11,566 nucleotides of DNA. Origin: SZUA-186 sp041552135 (GTDB lineage: Bacteria; Pseudomonadota; Gammaproteobacteria; UBA9214). Positions 1-8,066 of the stretch are shown in pieces (within the stretch, counting starts at the first letter, position 1; each line of letters opens with the position of its first letter). Under the pieces are notes generated by a model, which saw only the letters and a program-made list of their open reading frames with translations, had not been told where the DNA came from and made no database searches. The stretch is taken from NCBI GenBank assembly GCA_041552135.1, contig JBFELL010000089.1:1-11566 (forward strand), written 5' to 3'. A program made the translations under genes and the position numbers.

Positions 1-19
1 GCATGATGAACAGGGCGTT

Positions 20-118
20 CCTTCTCCCTGCGGGAGAAGGGCAGGATGAGGGGATGTAAAATCAGACAGTTGGCGTTTATTTATCCCCTCTCCCCAACCC
101 TCTCCCGAAGGGAGAGGG
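20..118. repeat. Pair of inverted hairpin repeats (REP/BIME-like)
   Basis: Two related units lie in opposite orientation. Unit A (20-53) has a perfect 9-bp stem, CCTTCTCCC (20-28) with GGGAGAAGG (32-40), and loop TGC, followed by a GAGGGG tail ending at 53. Unit B (85-118) read on the minus strand has the same layout. On the plus strand its stem is CCCTCTCCC (98-106) with GGGAGAGGG (110-118), loop GAA, preceded by CCCCTCTCCCC (85-95). A 31-base AT-richer spacer separates them. Hairpins of this CCCTCTCCC/GGGAGAGGG type are, from memory, a common dispersed intergenic repeat in many gammaproteobacteria. The pair looks like a bacterial interspersed mosaic element. It may end transcripts or protect 3' ends of whatever gene lies to the left, which is outside the window. 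Confidence 0.8.
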
Positions 119-319
119 AGTTAACGGGACAGCAGTGATCCTGAACCGATTGTCTTGACCGCCCCGGGGCTGGGAGGTTATGGCCGTGTGGAATTCATTA
201 ATACGCCATATATCAGTAAATTATATTATTCGCCCTGGCCCATGACAGCCGGTTCCTAAAATGTGTGAAACGCGACAGAAGGCATTACAATATCGCGAAA
301 TCAGAAGCGTTGTGATGCC
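119..319. other. Non-coding leader, AT-rich in its middle
   Basis: No convincing gene lies here. Roughly 188-235 is strongly AT-rich compared with the GC-rich genes around it and contains several TATA-like hexamers, but none has a good -35 box at 16-18 bases. A minus-strand reading frame enters this stretch from inside the first gene. I take it to be a shadow of that gene. The region most likely carries the promoter and 5' untranslated leader of the plus-strand operon that starts at 320. Confidence 0.5.
286..291 (+). promoter_or_regulatory. Candidate -10 box TACAAT for the three-gene operon
   Basis: TACAAT matches the sigma-70 -10 consensus at five of six bases and lies 28 bases upstream of the ATG at 320, which would leave a leader of about 20 bases. 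I find no acceptable -35 hexamer at 16-18 bases upstream, so this would need an activator or is a chance match. The Shine-Dalgarno before the ATG is also weak (AGAAG at 303-307, 12 bases away). Confidence 0.2.
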
Positions 320-1990
320 ATGCAGATCCCAGTCAGCGAACTGATCGTCAAATACATGGAAAGGCTCGGTATCGAGTTCATCTTCGGCATGCCCGGCGCC
401 CATATCCTGCCGGTGTATGACAGCCTTTACCATTCCAGTGTGCAGAGCGTGCTTGCCAAGCACGAGCAGGGCGCGGCATTCATGGCGGGTGGCTGCGCGC
501 GCGTCTCGGGCAAGATAGCGGCCTGCATCACGACCGCCGGACCGGGAGCAACCAACCTGGTGACCGGGATCGCCAATGCCTATGCAGACAGGCAGCCGGT
601 CCTTGTGATTACCGGTGAAACCTCGACCCATATCTTTGGCAAGGGTGGTCTGCAGGAAAGTTCGGGCGAGGGTGGCAGCATCGATCAGGATGAACTGTTC
701 AAGAGTATTACCCGCTATCGCAAGGTTGTGGAACGAACCGATTACCTGGCAAACGTGCTGAACCAGGCGTCCAGGGTGCTCTTGTCGCCCAACTCCGGGC
801 CGGTTCTGCTCAGCATACCGTTCAACGTGCAGCAGGAACTGGTTGACGAAGACCTGCTCGAGCGGGTGGTGACGGAACGGCCGGACCCCGCAGCAGCCGA
901 GCATACCCGGTCGATTGATGCGTTGACGGGGCTGATTCTGGAGGCGCGCAACCCGGTCATCGTGGCGGGCTATGGTTGCATCAAGTCGGGTGCGCAGGCA
1001 CAGGTTTCCGAGCTGAGTGATTCACTCAATATCCCGGTAACCAGCAGCATGAAAGGCAAGGGCGTCATCAGCGAACAATCCGCACTGTCACTGGGCAGCC
1101 TGGGCGTGACCTCGTCCGGTTATGCCTATAACTATATTGTCAAAAATGCGGATGCCATTATTTTCCTGGGTGCCGGGTTTAACGAACGTACCAGTTACCT
1201 GTGGGATGACTCCCTGCTGCAAGACAAGAAGATTGCACAGGTCGACAGCAATCCCGAGCAGATCGACAAGGTGTTCAGGGCCGACGTGGCCGTTACCGGT
1301 GATATCAAGTCAACGCTGAACGGCGTGCTCAGGACGCTGGATGCACAGGGCGTGGATCGCCAGGCGGTGCGCAAGCAAATCGCAATGAATGACCCGGTTG
1401 CAAGACGTAATGCCGGCAGCAGTAAAATCTTCAGCTGCGGATTTGAGCTGGTCGAGAACTTCTTCAAGCGCCTGGAGCAGCATTTTCCGCAAGACCTGGT
1501 GGTGTTCGACGACAACCTGATCTTCGCGCAGAGTTTCTTTAATGTATCCAGTGGTAACCGGTTTTACCCCAACTCCGGTATTTCCTCGCTGGGGCATGCA
1601 ATACCTGCAGCCATCGGTGCGCGCTTTGCAGCGCACAAGCCGACGCTCGCGATCATCGGTGACGGCGGCTTCCAGATGTGCTGCATGGAACTGATGACAG
1701 CGGTGAACTATGCGCTGCCGATTACCGTGGTAATGTTCAATAATTCCACCATGGGGCTGATCCGCAAGAACCAGTTCCAGAGTTATGAGCAACGCTACAT
1801 CAACTGCGATTTTGTGAATCCCGATTATGCCCTGCTGGCCAGGTCATTTGGTATCGGCTACCAGCGCGTGGCAACGGAAGTGGATCTGGACAGGCTGTTT
1901 GCCGACACGGATTTCACCGGAGCAATCAACCTGGTCGAGATCATGCTGGATAAGGACGCCTTCCCCGATTACAAGTCGCTACGCAACTAG
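320..1990 (+). CDS. TPP-dependent enzyme, acetolactate synthase-like, role unknown
   Basis: A 556-residue thiamine-diphosphate enzyme with the three-domain layout of the acetolactate synthase/pyruvate oxidase superfamily. The N-terminal pyrimidine-binding domain (about 1-165) has the catalytic glutamate in KHEQGAA (Glu49) and a TAGPGATNL motif (72-80). The central domain is about 195-335. The C-terminal diphosphate-binding domain (about 370-540) has GDG at 447-449 and NN at 474-475, which bind Mg-TPP. Length is close to acetolactate synthase large subunits (about 560-590). However, the GTDAFQE motif of those enzymes reads GKGGLQE (107-113), and the tryptophan of their QWQ/QWE motif aligns with Asn484. 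No ilvN or ilvC is adjacent. These features argue for a different 2-oxo-acid decarboxylase or carboligase. One known parallel is YerE, an acetolactate synthase homologue that adds a two-carbon branch to a nucleotide sugar. That parallel is inference from the neighbouring glycosyltransferase-like gene. The ATG at 320 agrees with the family N-terminus. The family call is firm; the reaction is unknown. Confidence 0.9.
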   Translation: MQIPVSELIVKYMERLGIEFIFGMPGAHILPVYDSLYHSSVQSVLAKHEQGAAFMAGGCARVSGKIAACITTAGPGATNLVTGIANAYADRQPVLVITGETSTHIFGKGGLQESSGEGGSIDQDELFKSITRYRKVVERTDYLANVLNQASRVLLSPNSGPVLLSIPFNVQQELVDEDLLERVVTERPDPAAAEHTRSIDALTGLILEARNPVIVAGYGCIKSGAQAQVSELSDSLNIPVTSSMKGKGVISEQSALSLGSLGVTSSGYAYNYIVKNADAIIFLGAGFNERTSYLWDDSLLQDKKIAQVDSNPEQIDKVFRADVAVTGDIKSTLNGVLRTLDAQGVDRQAVRKQIAMNDPVARRNAGSSKIFSCGFELVENFFKRLEQHFPQDLVVFDDNLIFAQSFFNVSSGNRFYPNSGISSLGHAIPAAIGARFAAHKPTLAIIGDGGFQMCCMELMTAVNYALPITVVMFNNSTMGLIRKNQFQSYEQRYINCDFVNPDYALLARSFGIGYQRVATEVDLDRLFADTDFTGAINLVEIMLDKDAFPDYKSLRN

Positions 1991-2004
1991 CCGGCTGCTT
2001 TTCA

Positions 2005-3813
2005 GTGGGTGTCTTCTCTTGTCCGCAACTGGCACGCAGCCTTGAGCTGCATCCGGATGCAGGCGCTGCTGCCCTGATCCGCCGCCGGCTGGCAGGTGCC
2101 AGCGAGCTTGCCGCCTTGCTGCCACTGTATGACGAGGTCATTCCGCAGCTGGAAACCGCGATGTGGAAATCCGCGCTTGACCCGGCACGGGTTGAACAAT
2201 ACCACGCCCTGTTTGCCGAAATGGAAGGCCATATTGCAGCTGCCGGAAAAGATCTGCGCCACACCGTGGTCGTGGTGGTGCCGGTGGCGGACCGCCCGCA
2301 GCAGCTGCGCGCGTGCATGCTGAGCCTCGCGGGTGCCGCACAGGCGTTTCGTTACGGTGCAGACAGGGTGCAACGTTCGGGCAAGCTTGTGGCGGTGATT
2401 GCCGATGACTCCCGTACGGCGGAGCATATCGCTGCGAACAGGGCGATCGCTGCCGAGATCGGGCAAAGGGGTATCGAGACGGTTTATTTTGGCCTGGAAG
2501 AACAGCTGGCCGAACTCGACAGCCTGTCCGGCAGCGACCGGCAGGTTTTGCAGCGTGTCATAGGCAATACCAGGCCCGATGCCTTCTGGCACAAGGGTGC
2601 GTCAATCATGCGCAACATCACCTGCCTGATGTTGAACCGGATGGCACAGCGCGATGAACGCATGCTGTTCCTGTTTGTTGATAGCGACCAGGAATTCCAC
2701 GCGAACACTTCTGCCGGTGGAGAGGTATATACGACCAATTACTTCTATCACATCGATCGCATATTCAGTCAGTCAAACATAGAAGTGCTCACAGGCAAGG
2801 TGGTGGGTGACCCGCCGGTATCGCCAGCCGTGATGGCCGGCACCCTGCTGGTGGATGTGCTCGCCTTGCTCGCGGAGATTTCCGCCCACGGGGCAGATGC
2901 GCCGTGCAGGTTTCACCGGCCACCGGCCAGTGAAGATGCCGCCGCCTATCACGACATGGCAAAACTGTTCGGGTTCGCGAATTCAGGCGAGCCGCACCGT
3001 TACCAGTGTCCGTTGCAGGGGCCGCATGACCATCGGGCATGTCTGTCGCGGTTTGTGCGCCGGCTCAGCCGTTTCTTCGATGGCGAGCACCCCACGCGGG
3101 TGACGCCGTATCGGCATGTGGATGTGCAGGCGAGCGTGACACCGGCACGCACGGTATATACCGGGAACTATGTACTCTCACGCAGGGCCCTGAGGTATTT
3201 CATTCCGTTCGCGGGACTGCAGCTGAGAATGGCAGGGCCGGTACTCGGTCGTCTCATACAGGCCAGTAGCGGTGATGCCTTTGTTTCAGCCAACCTGCCG
3301 CTGTTGCACCGGCGGACGGTGGAAGATACGGGTGGTTCTGAATTCCGCCCTGGCGTGGATCGCAATGCAACGCTGGTTGACCTGTCCGGTGAGTTCGAAC
3401 GCCAGTTCTTCGGTGACGTGATGTTGTTTGCGGTAATCGGGCTTGTGAAGCGGGGTTACCCGGAGCAGCTGCCGGCGCGTGCTGAAATCCGGGCTCAGGT
3501 AGTGGCTACAGAAATCAGGATGCGGGCGCACTATGCGGATGTCCGCCAGCGTGTGCTGGCCCGCCTGGACGCACTCGAGGCGCTTCTGTCTGCCACGGGG
3601 CACTGGTGGAACGACGCTGACAGCGCTGCAGATACGAATGCTCTGTTCGCGCAGTTTACAGCGTCGCTGCGCGCCAACTTCGGTGCTGCATCCCGTTGCT
3701 GGAAGTTGCTCGATGATGCCGTCCACCGGGACGAACGCCTCACGGCCATTGTCGATGCCCTGGCATCCTACCGGTGTGACCGGCAGTCCTGGGAGCGGGT
3801 GCTGCAGATTTGA
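2005..3813 (+). CDS. Large protein with probable GT-A glycosyltransferase core
   Basis: A 602-residue protein that I do not recognise as a named family. An N-terminal helical stretch (about 1-82) precedes a core that begins with a hydrophobic strand, TVVVVVPVADRP (87-98), like the first strand of GT-A glycosyltransferases. An acidic DSD motif inside FLFVDSDQEF (222-231) fits the metal and nucleotide-sugar binding DxD. Later landmarks are TGKVVGDPPVSP (263-274), a Cys/His-bearing stretch at 335-346, TGNYVLSRRALRYF (386-399) and GDAFVSAN (423-430). The last 120 or so residues look helical and charged. No signal peptide or clear membrane segment is seen, so it is probably cytoplasmic. The start is GTG, the only possible start in this frame after the stop at 1951-1953 and before the conserved-looking sequence. 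It lies 14 bases after the previous stop and has no clear Shine-Dalgarno, suggesting translational coupling. The glycosyltransferase assignment rests on motif pattern alone and is moderate. Confidence 0.75.
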   Translation: MGVFSCPQLARSLELHPDAGAAALIRRRLAGASELAALLPLYDEVIPQLETAMWKSALDPARVEQYHALFAEMEGHIAAAGKDLRHTVVVVVPVADRPQQLRACMLSLAGAAQAFRYGADRVQRSGKLVAVIADDSRTAEHIAANRAIAAEIGQRGIETVYFGLEEQLAELDSLSGSDRQVLQRVIGNTRPDAFWHKGASIMRNITCLMLNRMAQRDERMLFLFVDSDQEFHANTSAGGEVYTTNYFYHIDRIFSQSNIEVLTGKVVGDPPVSPAVMAGTLLVDVLALLAEISAHGADAPCRFHRPPASEDAAAYHDMAKLFGFANSGEPHRYQCPLQGPHDHRACLSRFVRRLSRFFDGEHPTRVTPYRHVDVQASVTPARTVYTGNYVLSRRALRYFIPFAGLQLRMAGPVLGRLIQASSGDAFVSANLPLLHRRTVEDTGGSEFRPGVDRNATLVDLSGEFERQFFGDVMLFAVIGLVKRGYPEQLPARAEIRAQVVATEIRMRAHYADVRQRVLARLDALEALLSATGHWWNDADSAADTNALFAQFTASLRANFGAASRCWKLLDDAVHRDERLTAIVDALASYRCDRQSWERVLQI

Positions 3814-5105
3814 TAGCCCGGTTGAAAAACCTTGTCCATCGGCAGGCCAGGCCGCTGCGTTATCGCCTGCTGAAGCCCCTGCTGGCACACGAGACACTGG
3901 GCGTTGAACAGTTGCAGCACTATCAGCAGCAGCAGTTCAATGACATGGTACGGTTTGCGATCCGGCATACGGACTATTACCGGGACAGCTTTCGAGGCAT
4001 TGCCGGGCCGGATTTTGACCCGGTTGAACTGCCGGTCCTTACCCGGCAGGCTGTGGTTGAACGGCGTGATGCGCTGGTCGCCGGTGGCACAGGGCAGGCC
4101 GGCCTGAAGCTGGCTTACACCGGCGGGTCGACCGGCAAGCCGCTGGCATTTTATTACACCGACGAAAAAACCGAGCAGATGCGTGCCGGCATGATGCGTA
4201 GTTACCGCTGGGCGGGCTGGCGACCGGGCGAGAAGGTACTGAACTTCTGGGGTGCACGACAGGATATCCGCAAACCGCGCACACCCGGTGACCGGCTGCG
4301 GCGTTATGCCGCGGCCGAGCAGACGCTCGGCGCGTATGAGTTCTATGAAACCGACCTGCTGGACTGGGCACGCCATGTGCAGTCCTGGAAGCCGGTCCTG
4401 CTGCAGGGGTATGCATCGATACTGGCAGAGCTGGCGCAGTTTGTGCAACGCCACAACATGCGCATGCCGGCAACCATCAAGGGTGTGTTCTCGACGGCGG
4501 AGGTACTTTATGACTGGCAGCGCGCTGCCATTGAGTCGGCATTCTCATGCACGGTTTACAATCAATACGGCAGCCGGGAGGTGCCGAATATCGGCCTGCA
4601 ATGTGCGCATGGCAACTTCCATATATTCAGTGATCTGGTGAAACTCGAATCGATACCGGTCGATGGCGAGCACCGGCTGCTGGTGACCTCGCTGACCAAT
4701 CGCGTGATGCCGATGATTCGTTACGAACTCGGTGACCTGGGCCGCTTGCAGGCCGGGCAGTGCAGCTGCGGCTCGCCATTCCCGTTGCTGACACTCGACG
4801 TCTGTCGCAAGAACGACCTCATTGTCACACCCGGTGGCCGCAGGATCTACCCGGCGTATTTCGTGCGCCTGCTGGATGGCCATAGCGGAATCGGGCAGTT
4901 CCAGTTCAGGCAGACCGGACCCGGCAGCATCGTACTGAAGCTTTGCGCCCGGCAGGACGTTGCGGACCTTGTCGGACAGGCGGTGCAGTCACGGCTGCAG
5001 ACAGACCTCGGCAGTGATATGTCGTTCCAGGTGGAGCGCGTCGCGGCCATACCGCGTTCAAGATCGGGCAAGCACCGGTTTGTAACGGGGATGCATGCTG
5101 ATTGA
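3810..5105 (+). CDS. CapK/PaaK-family adenylate-forming ligase
   Basis: A 431-residue AMP-forming ligase of the phenylacetate-CoA ligase/CapK family, whose members activate a carboxylic acid as an acyl-adenylate and usually pass it to a thiol. Visible motifs are the phosphate-binding loop YTGGSTGKP (103-111), YGSRE (253-257), YELGD (305-309) and a C-terminal SGKHRF carrying the likely catalytic lysine (Lys421). Length is normal for the family. Cys265, His267, Cys318 and Cys320 (in CAH and CSCG) could form a small metal site. Relatives occur both in aromatic acid breakdown and in capsule or lipopolysaccharide clusters; with a glycosyltransferase-like neighbour the latter is more likely. The start is TTG at 3810, overlapping the upstream TGA (3811-3813). 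The frame is closed by a TGA at 3777-3779 and has no ATG or GTG between there and 3810. A second TTG at 3822 is the only other near option. No acyl carrier protein gene is seen nearby, so the acceptor is unknown. Confidence 0.88.
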   Translation: MIARLKNLVHRQARPLRYRLLKPLLAHETLGVEQLQHYQQQQFNDMVRFAIRHTDYYRDSFRGIAGPDFDPVELPVLTRQAVVERRDALVAGGTGQAGLKLAYTGGSTGKPLAFYYTDEKTEQMRAGMMRSYRWAGWRPGEKVLNFWGARQDIRKPRTPGDRLRRYAAAEQTLGAYEFYETDLLDWARHVQSWKPVLLQGYASILAELAQFVQRHNMRMPATIKGVFSTAEVLYDWQRAAIESAFSCTVYNQYGSREVPNIGLQCAHGNFHIFSDLVKLESIPVDGEHRLLVTSLTNRVMPMIRYELGDLGRLQAGQCSCGSPFPLLTLDVCRKNDLIVTPGGRRIYPAYFVRLLDGHSGIGQFQFRQTGPGSIVLKLCARQDVADLVGQAVQSRLQTDLGSDMSFQVERVAAIPRSRSGKHRFVTGMHAD

Positions 5106-5146
5106 TGACCGATCGCGAGTGAGGATCGTTCCTGCAGAAGTGCTCT

Positions 5147-5165
5147 CCTGGCCGCGATAGCCAGG
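5147..5165. other. Weak hairpin after the operon
   Basis: CCTGGC (5147-5152) pairs with GCCAGG (5160-5165) around a 7-base loop, 42 bases after the ligase stop codon. No run of T follows on either strand, so it is not a canonical intrinsic terminator. It could still cap the 3' end of the plus-strand transcript. I see no better terminator in 5106-5317. Confidence 0.25.
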
Positions 5166-5257
5166 TGCGAGACGGTCCGTAACCGTAACCATGCACGGGC
5201 GTCCTTCGAGCCGCCTTCTCACCGGCGGGTACGGCAACCCAGGGATTTCGATGCCGG

Positions 5258-5282
5258 CTATCCGAGTAATTTACTCAGACAT
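5258..5282. promoter_or_regulatory. Palindrome resembling an IscR type 1 operator
   Basis: The core GAGTAATTTACTC (5264-5276) is a perfect palindrome about a central T. Extending it to 25 bases and comparing with the E. coli IscR type 1 consensus as I remember it (ATASYYGACTRWWWYAGTCRRSTAT) gives agreement at 19 of 25 positions. IscR senses iron-sulfur status. The site lies between two convergent genes, where no promoter is expected, so either it serves an unseen small transcript, is a relic of a lost promoter, or is a chance palindrome. Confidence 0.25.
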
Positions 5283-5317
5283 ATCCAGGCCACGGTACCG
5301 ACGATCCTCCACGGGAT

Positions 5318-6385
5318 CTATTCATGGTACTTCGTCGAGAGTTCATGCACGGCATTAATCAGCGCGCCGGCGTGTTCGGGATCGACGTCAGGGGTGATGC
5401 CGTGGCCGAGGTTGAAGACATGCCCGGAGCCCTTGCCGAAGGCGGCGAGCACGTCGCCGGCCTTCTCGCGAATGACGTCCGGCGAGGCATACAGCACCGC
5501 GGGATCAAGGTTGCCCTGCAGGGCAACGCGGTCGCCGACGCGCTTGCGCGCCGCGGCCAGATCGGTGGACCAGTCGATGCCAAGGGCGTCACACCCGGTG
5601 TCGGCCATGATTTCCAGCCACTGGCAGCCGCCCTTGGTGAACAGGATGACCGGCACCTTCCTGCCCTCGGCCTCGCGTGTCAGGCCGCTGACGATCTGCT
5701 GCATGTAGTTGAGTGAAAACTCGACATAGTCGGGCGGTGTCAGAACCCCGCCCCAGGTGTCGAAGATCATGACGGCCTGCGCGCCGGCGGCGATCTGCGC
5801 ATTCAGGTAGCCGGTGACTGACCGGGCGACGGTACCCAGCATGCGATGCAGCAACTGCGGCTCGTTGTAGAGCATACCCTTGACCTTCGAGTAGGTCTTG
5901 GTCGAACTGCCTTCCACCATGTAGGTCGCGAGTGTCCACGGGCTGCCGGCGAAGCCGATCAGCGGGATCCGGTTGGCAAGGGTGCGGCGAATCAGGCGCA
6001 CGGCATCCATGACGTAGCGCAATTCAGCCTCGGGGTCCGGCACCGGCAGGGCGTCGACATCTGCCGCGCTGCGCACCGGTCGCTCGAAGCGCGGGCCCTC
6101 GCCCTCGGCAAAGTACAGGCCGAGACCCATGGCGTCCGGGATCGTCAGGATGTCGGAGAACAGGATGGCGGCATCCAGCGGGAAGCGATCAACCGGCTGC
6201 AGGGTGACCTCGCAGGCCAGTTCCGGCGAGGTGCACAGGTCCATGAAGCTGCCTGCCTGCTTTCGCACCCGGCGGTATTCCGGCAGGTAACGCCCGGCCT
6301 GGCGCATCATCCACACCGGAGTGACGTCCACGGGTTCACGGAGCAGGGCACGGAGGAAACGGTCGTTTTTCAGTTCTTGTGTCAT
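5318..6385 (-). CDS. hemE: Uroporphyrinogen decarboxylase
   Basis: A cytoplasmic enzyme that removes the four acetate carboxyl groups of uroporphyrinogen III to give coproporphyrinogen III, in the haem and related tetrapyrrole pathway. At 355 residues it is full length for the family. Both signature regions are present: MRQAGRYLPEYR (27-38) and GFAGSPWTLATYMVEG (144-159). Asp78 in FSDIL and Tyr155 in the second signature match the catalytic Asp and Tyr known from the human enzyme, and a C-terminal NLGHGI holds the expected histidine. The ATG at 6383-6385 gives the usual N-terminus (a short lead into NDRFLRALLREP). No strong Shine-Dalgarno precedes it. It follows gltBD in the same direction, a gene order known in Pseudomonas and relatives, but a 227-base gap containing an inverted-repeat element separates it from gltD, so it may have its own promoter. 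It converges with the accessory operon to its left. Confidence 0.98.
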   Translation of the reverse strand: MTQELKNDRFLRALLREPVDVTPVWMMRQAGRYLPEYRRVRKQAGSFMDLCTSPELACEVTLQPVDRFPLDAAILFSDILTIPDAMGLGLYFAEGEGPRFERPVRSAADVDALPVPDPEAELRYVMDAVRLIRRTLANRIPLIGFAGSPWTLATYMVEGSSTKTYSKVKGMLYNEPQLLHRMLGTVARSVTGYLNAQIAAGAQAVMIFDTWGGVLTPPDYVEFSLNYMQQIVSGLTREAEGRKVPVILFTKGGCQWLEIMADTGCDALGIDWSTDLAAARKRVGDRVALQGNLDPAVLYASPDVIREKAGDVLAAFGKGSGHVFNLGHGITPDVDPEHAGALINAVHELSTKYHE

Positions 6386-6397
6386 TCTAGAACCCGG

Positions 6398-6604
6398 TCT
6401 CGCGCCAAGACGCCAAGTCGCAAAGTATAAAATATCGCCACAGGGGGCACAGAGTCCTCAGGGATAAATCAATGTAAAAAACATTTCGTGGCCTGGGCAA
6501 GATGCTGCTTGCCTCATATACACCGAAGCTGGTTGCGGGGCTATTGCCACCTGTGGCGAGAGCTTTTTCCTTTGGCCTTTGCGAGCTGGCGTCTATGCGC
6601 GAGA
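6398..6604. repeat. 207-base inverted-repeat element between gltD and hemE
   Basis: The outer arms are 28 bases each, 6398-6425 and 6577-6604. The right arm reverse-complemented matches the left at 24 of 28 positions. Inside them a second pair, 6435-6449 and 6545-6559, matches in inverted orientation at 14 of 15 bases. The spacers between outer and inner arms differ (9 and 17 bases), so the element has diverged. The arms contain CGCCAAGACGCCAAG-like wording which, from memory, is a dispersed intergenic repeat in various proteobacteria. It fills nearly the whole gap, starting 12 bases from the hemE start codon and ending 8 bases from the gltD stop. No protein is encoded inside, so it resembles a non-autonomous, MITE-like or structured repeat. 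Confidence 0.75.
6424..6429 (-). promoter_or_regulatory. hemE: Candidate -10 box for hemE
   Basis: Read on the minus strand this is TATACT, five of six to the -10 consensus, 38 bases upstream of the hemE start codon. It sits at the inner edge of the left arm of the inverted-repeat element. The -35 region at 17-18 bases is poor. If real, the repeat element supplies the hemE promoter. Confidence 0.2.
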
Positions 6605-6612
6605 TGATTTTT

Positions 6613-6620
<8 letters not shown>
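6600..6620 (-). terminator. Small hairpin across the gltD stop codon
   Basis: CGAGAT and ATCTCG form a 6-bp stem with a 9-base A-rich loop, and the structure includes the gltD TAG (6613-6615). There is no T run after it on the minus strand, so termination is doubtful. It overlaps the end of the neighbouring inverted-repeat element. Confidence 0.2.
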
Positions 6621-8064
<1,444 letters not shown>

Positions 8065-8066
8065 TA

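Noticed and set aside
20..118. CRISPR array
   Set aside because: There are only two units, in opposite orientation, each a self-complementary hairpin, with no regular direct repeats or spacers.
221..904. Minus-strand open frame of 227 codons opposite the TPP enzyme gene
   Set aside because: It overlaps the conserved N-terminal TPP domain, and its product has no recognisable features.
320..1990. Naming the TPP enzyme ilvB (biosynthetic acetolactate synthase)
   Set aside because: The typical pocket Trp and Phe are absent, no ilvN or ilvC follows, and the gene neighbours point to another role.
4906..5196. Minus-strand frame of 96 codons at the end of the ligase gene
   Set aside because: Most of it is antisense to the ligase C-terminal domain, and the remainder shows no protein-like pattern.
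5846..6430. Plus-strand open frame of 194 codons opposite the start of hemE
   Set aside because: It is antisense to the first half of hemE and runs into the repeat element; no motif supports it.
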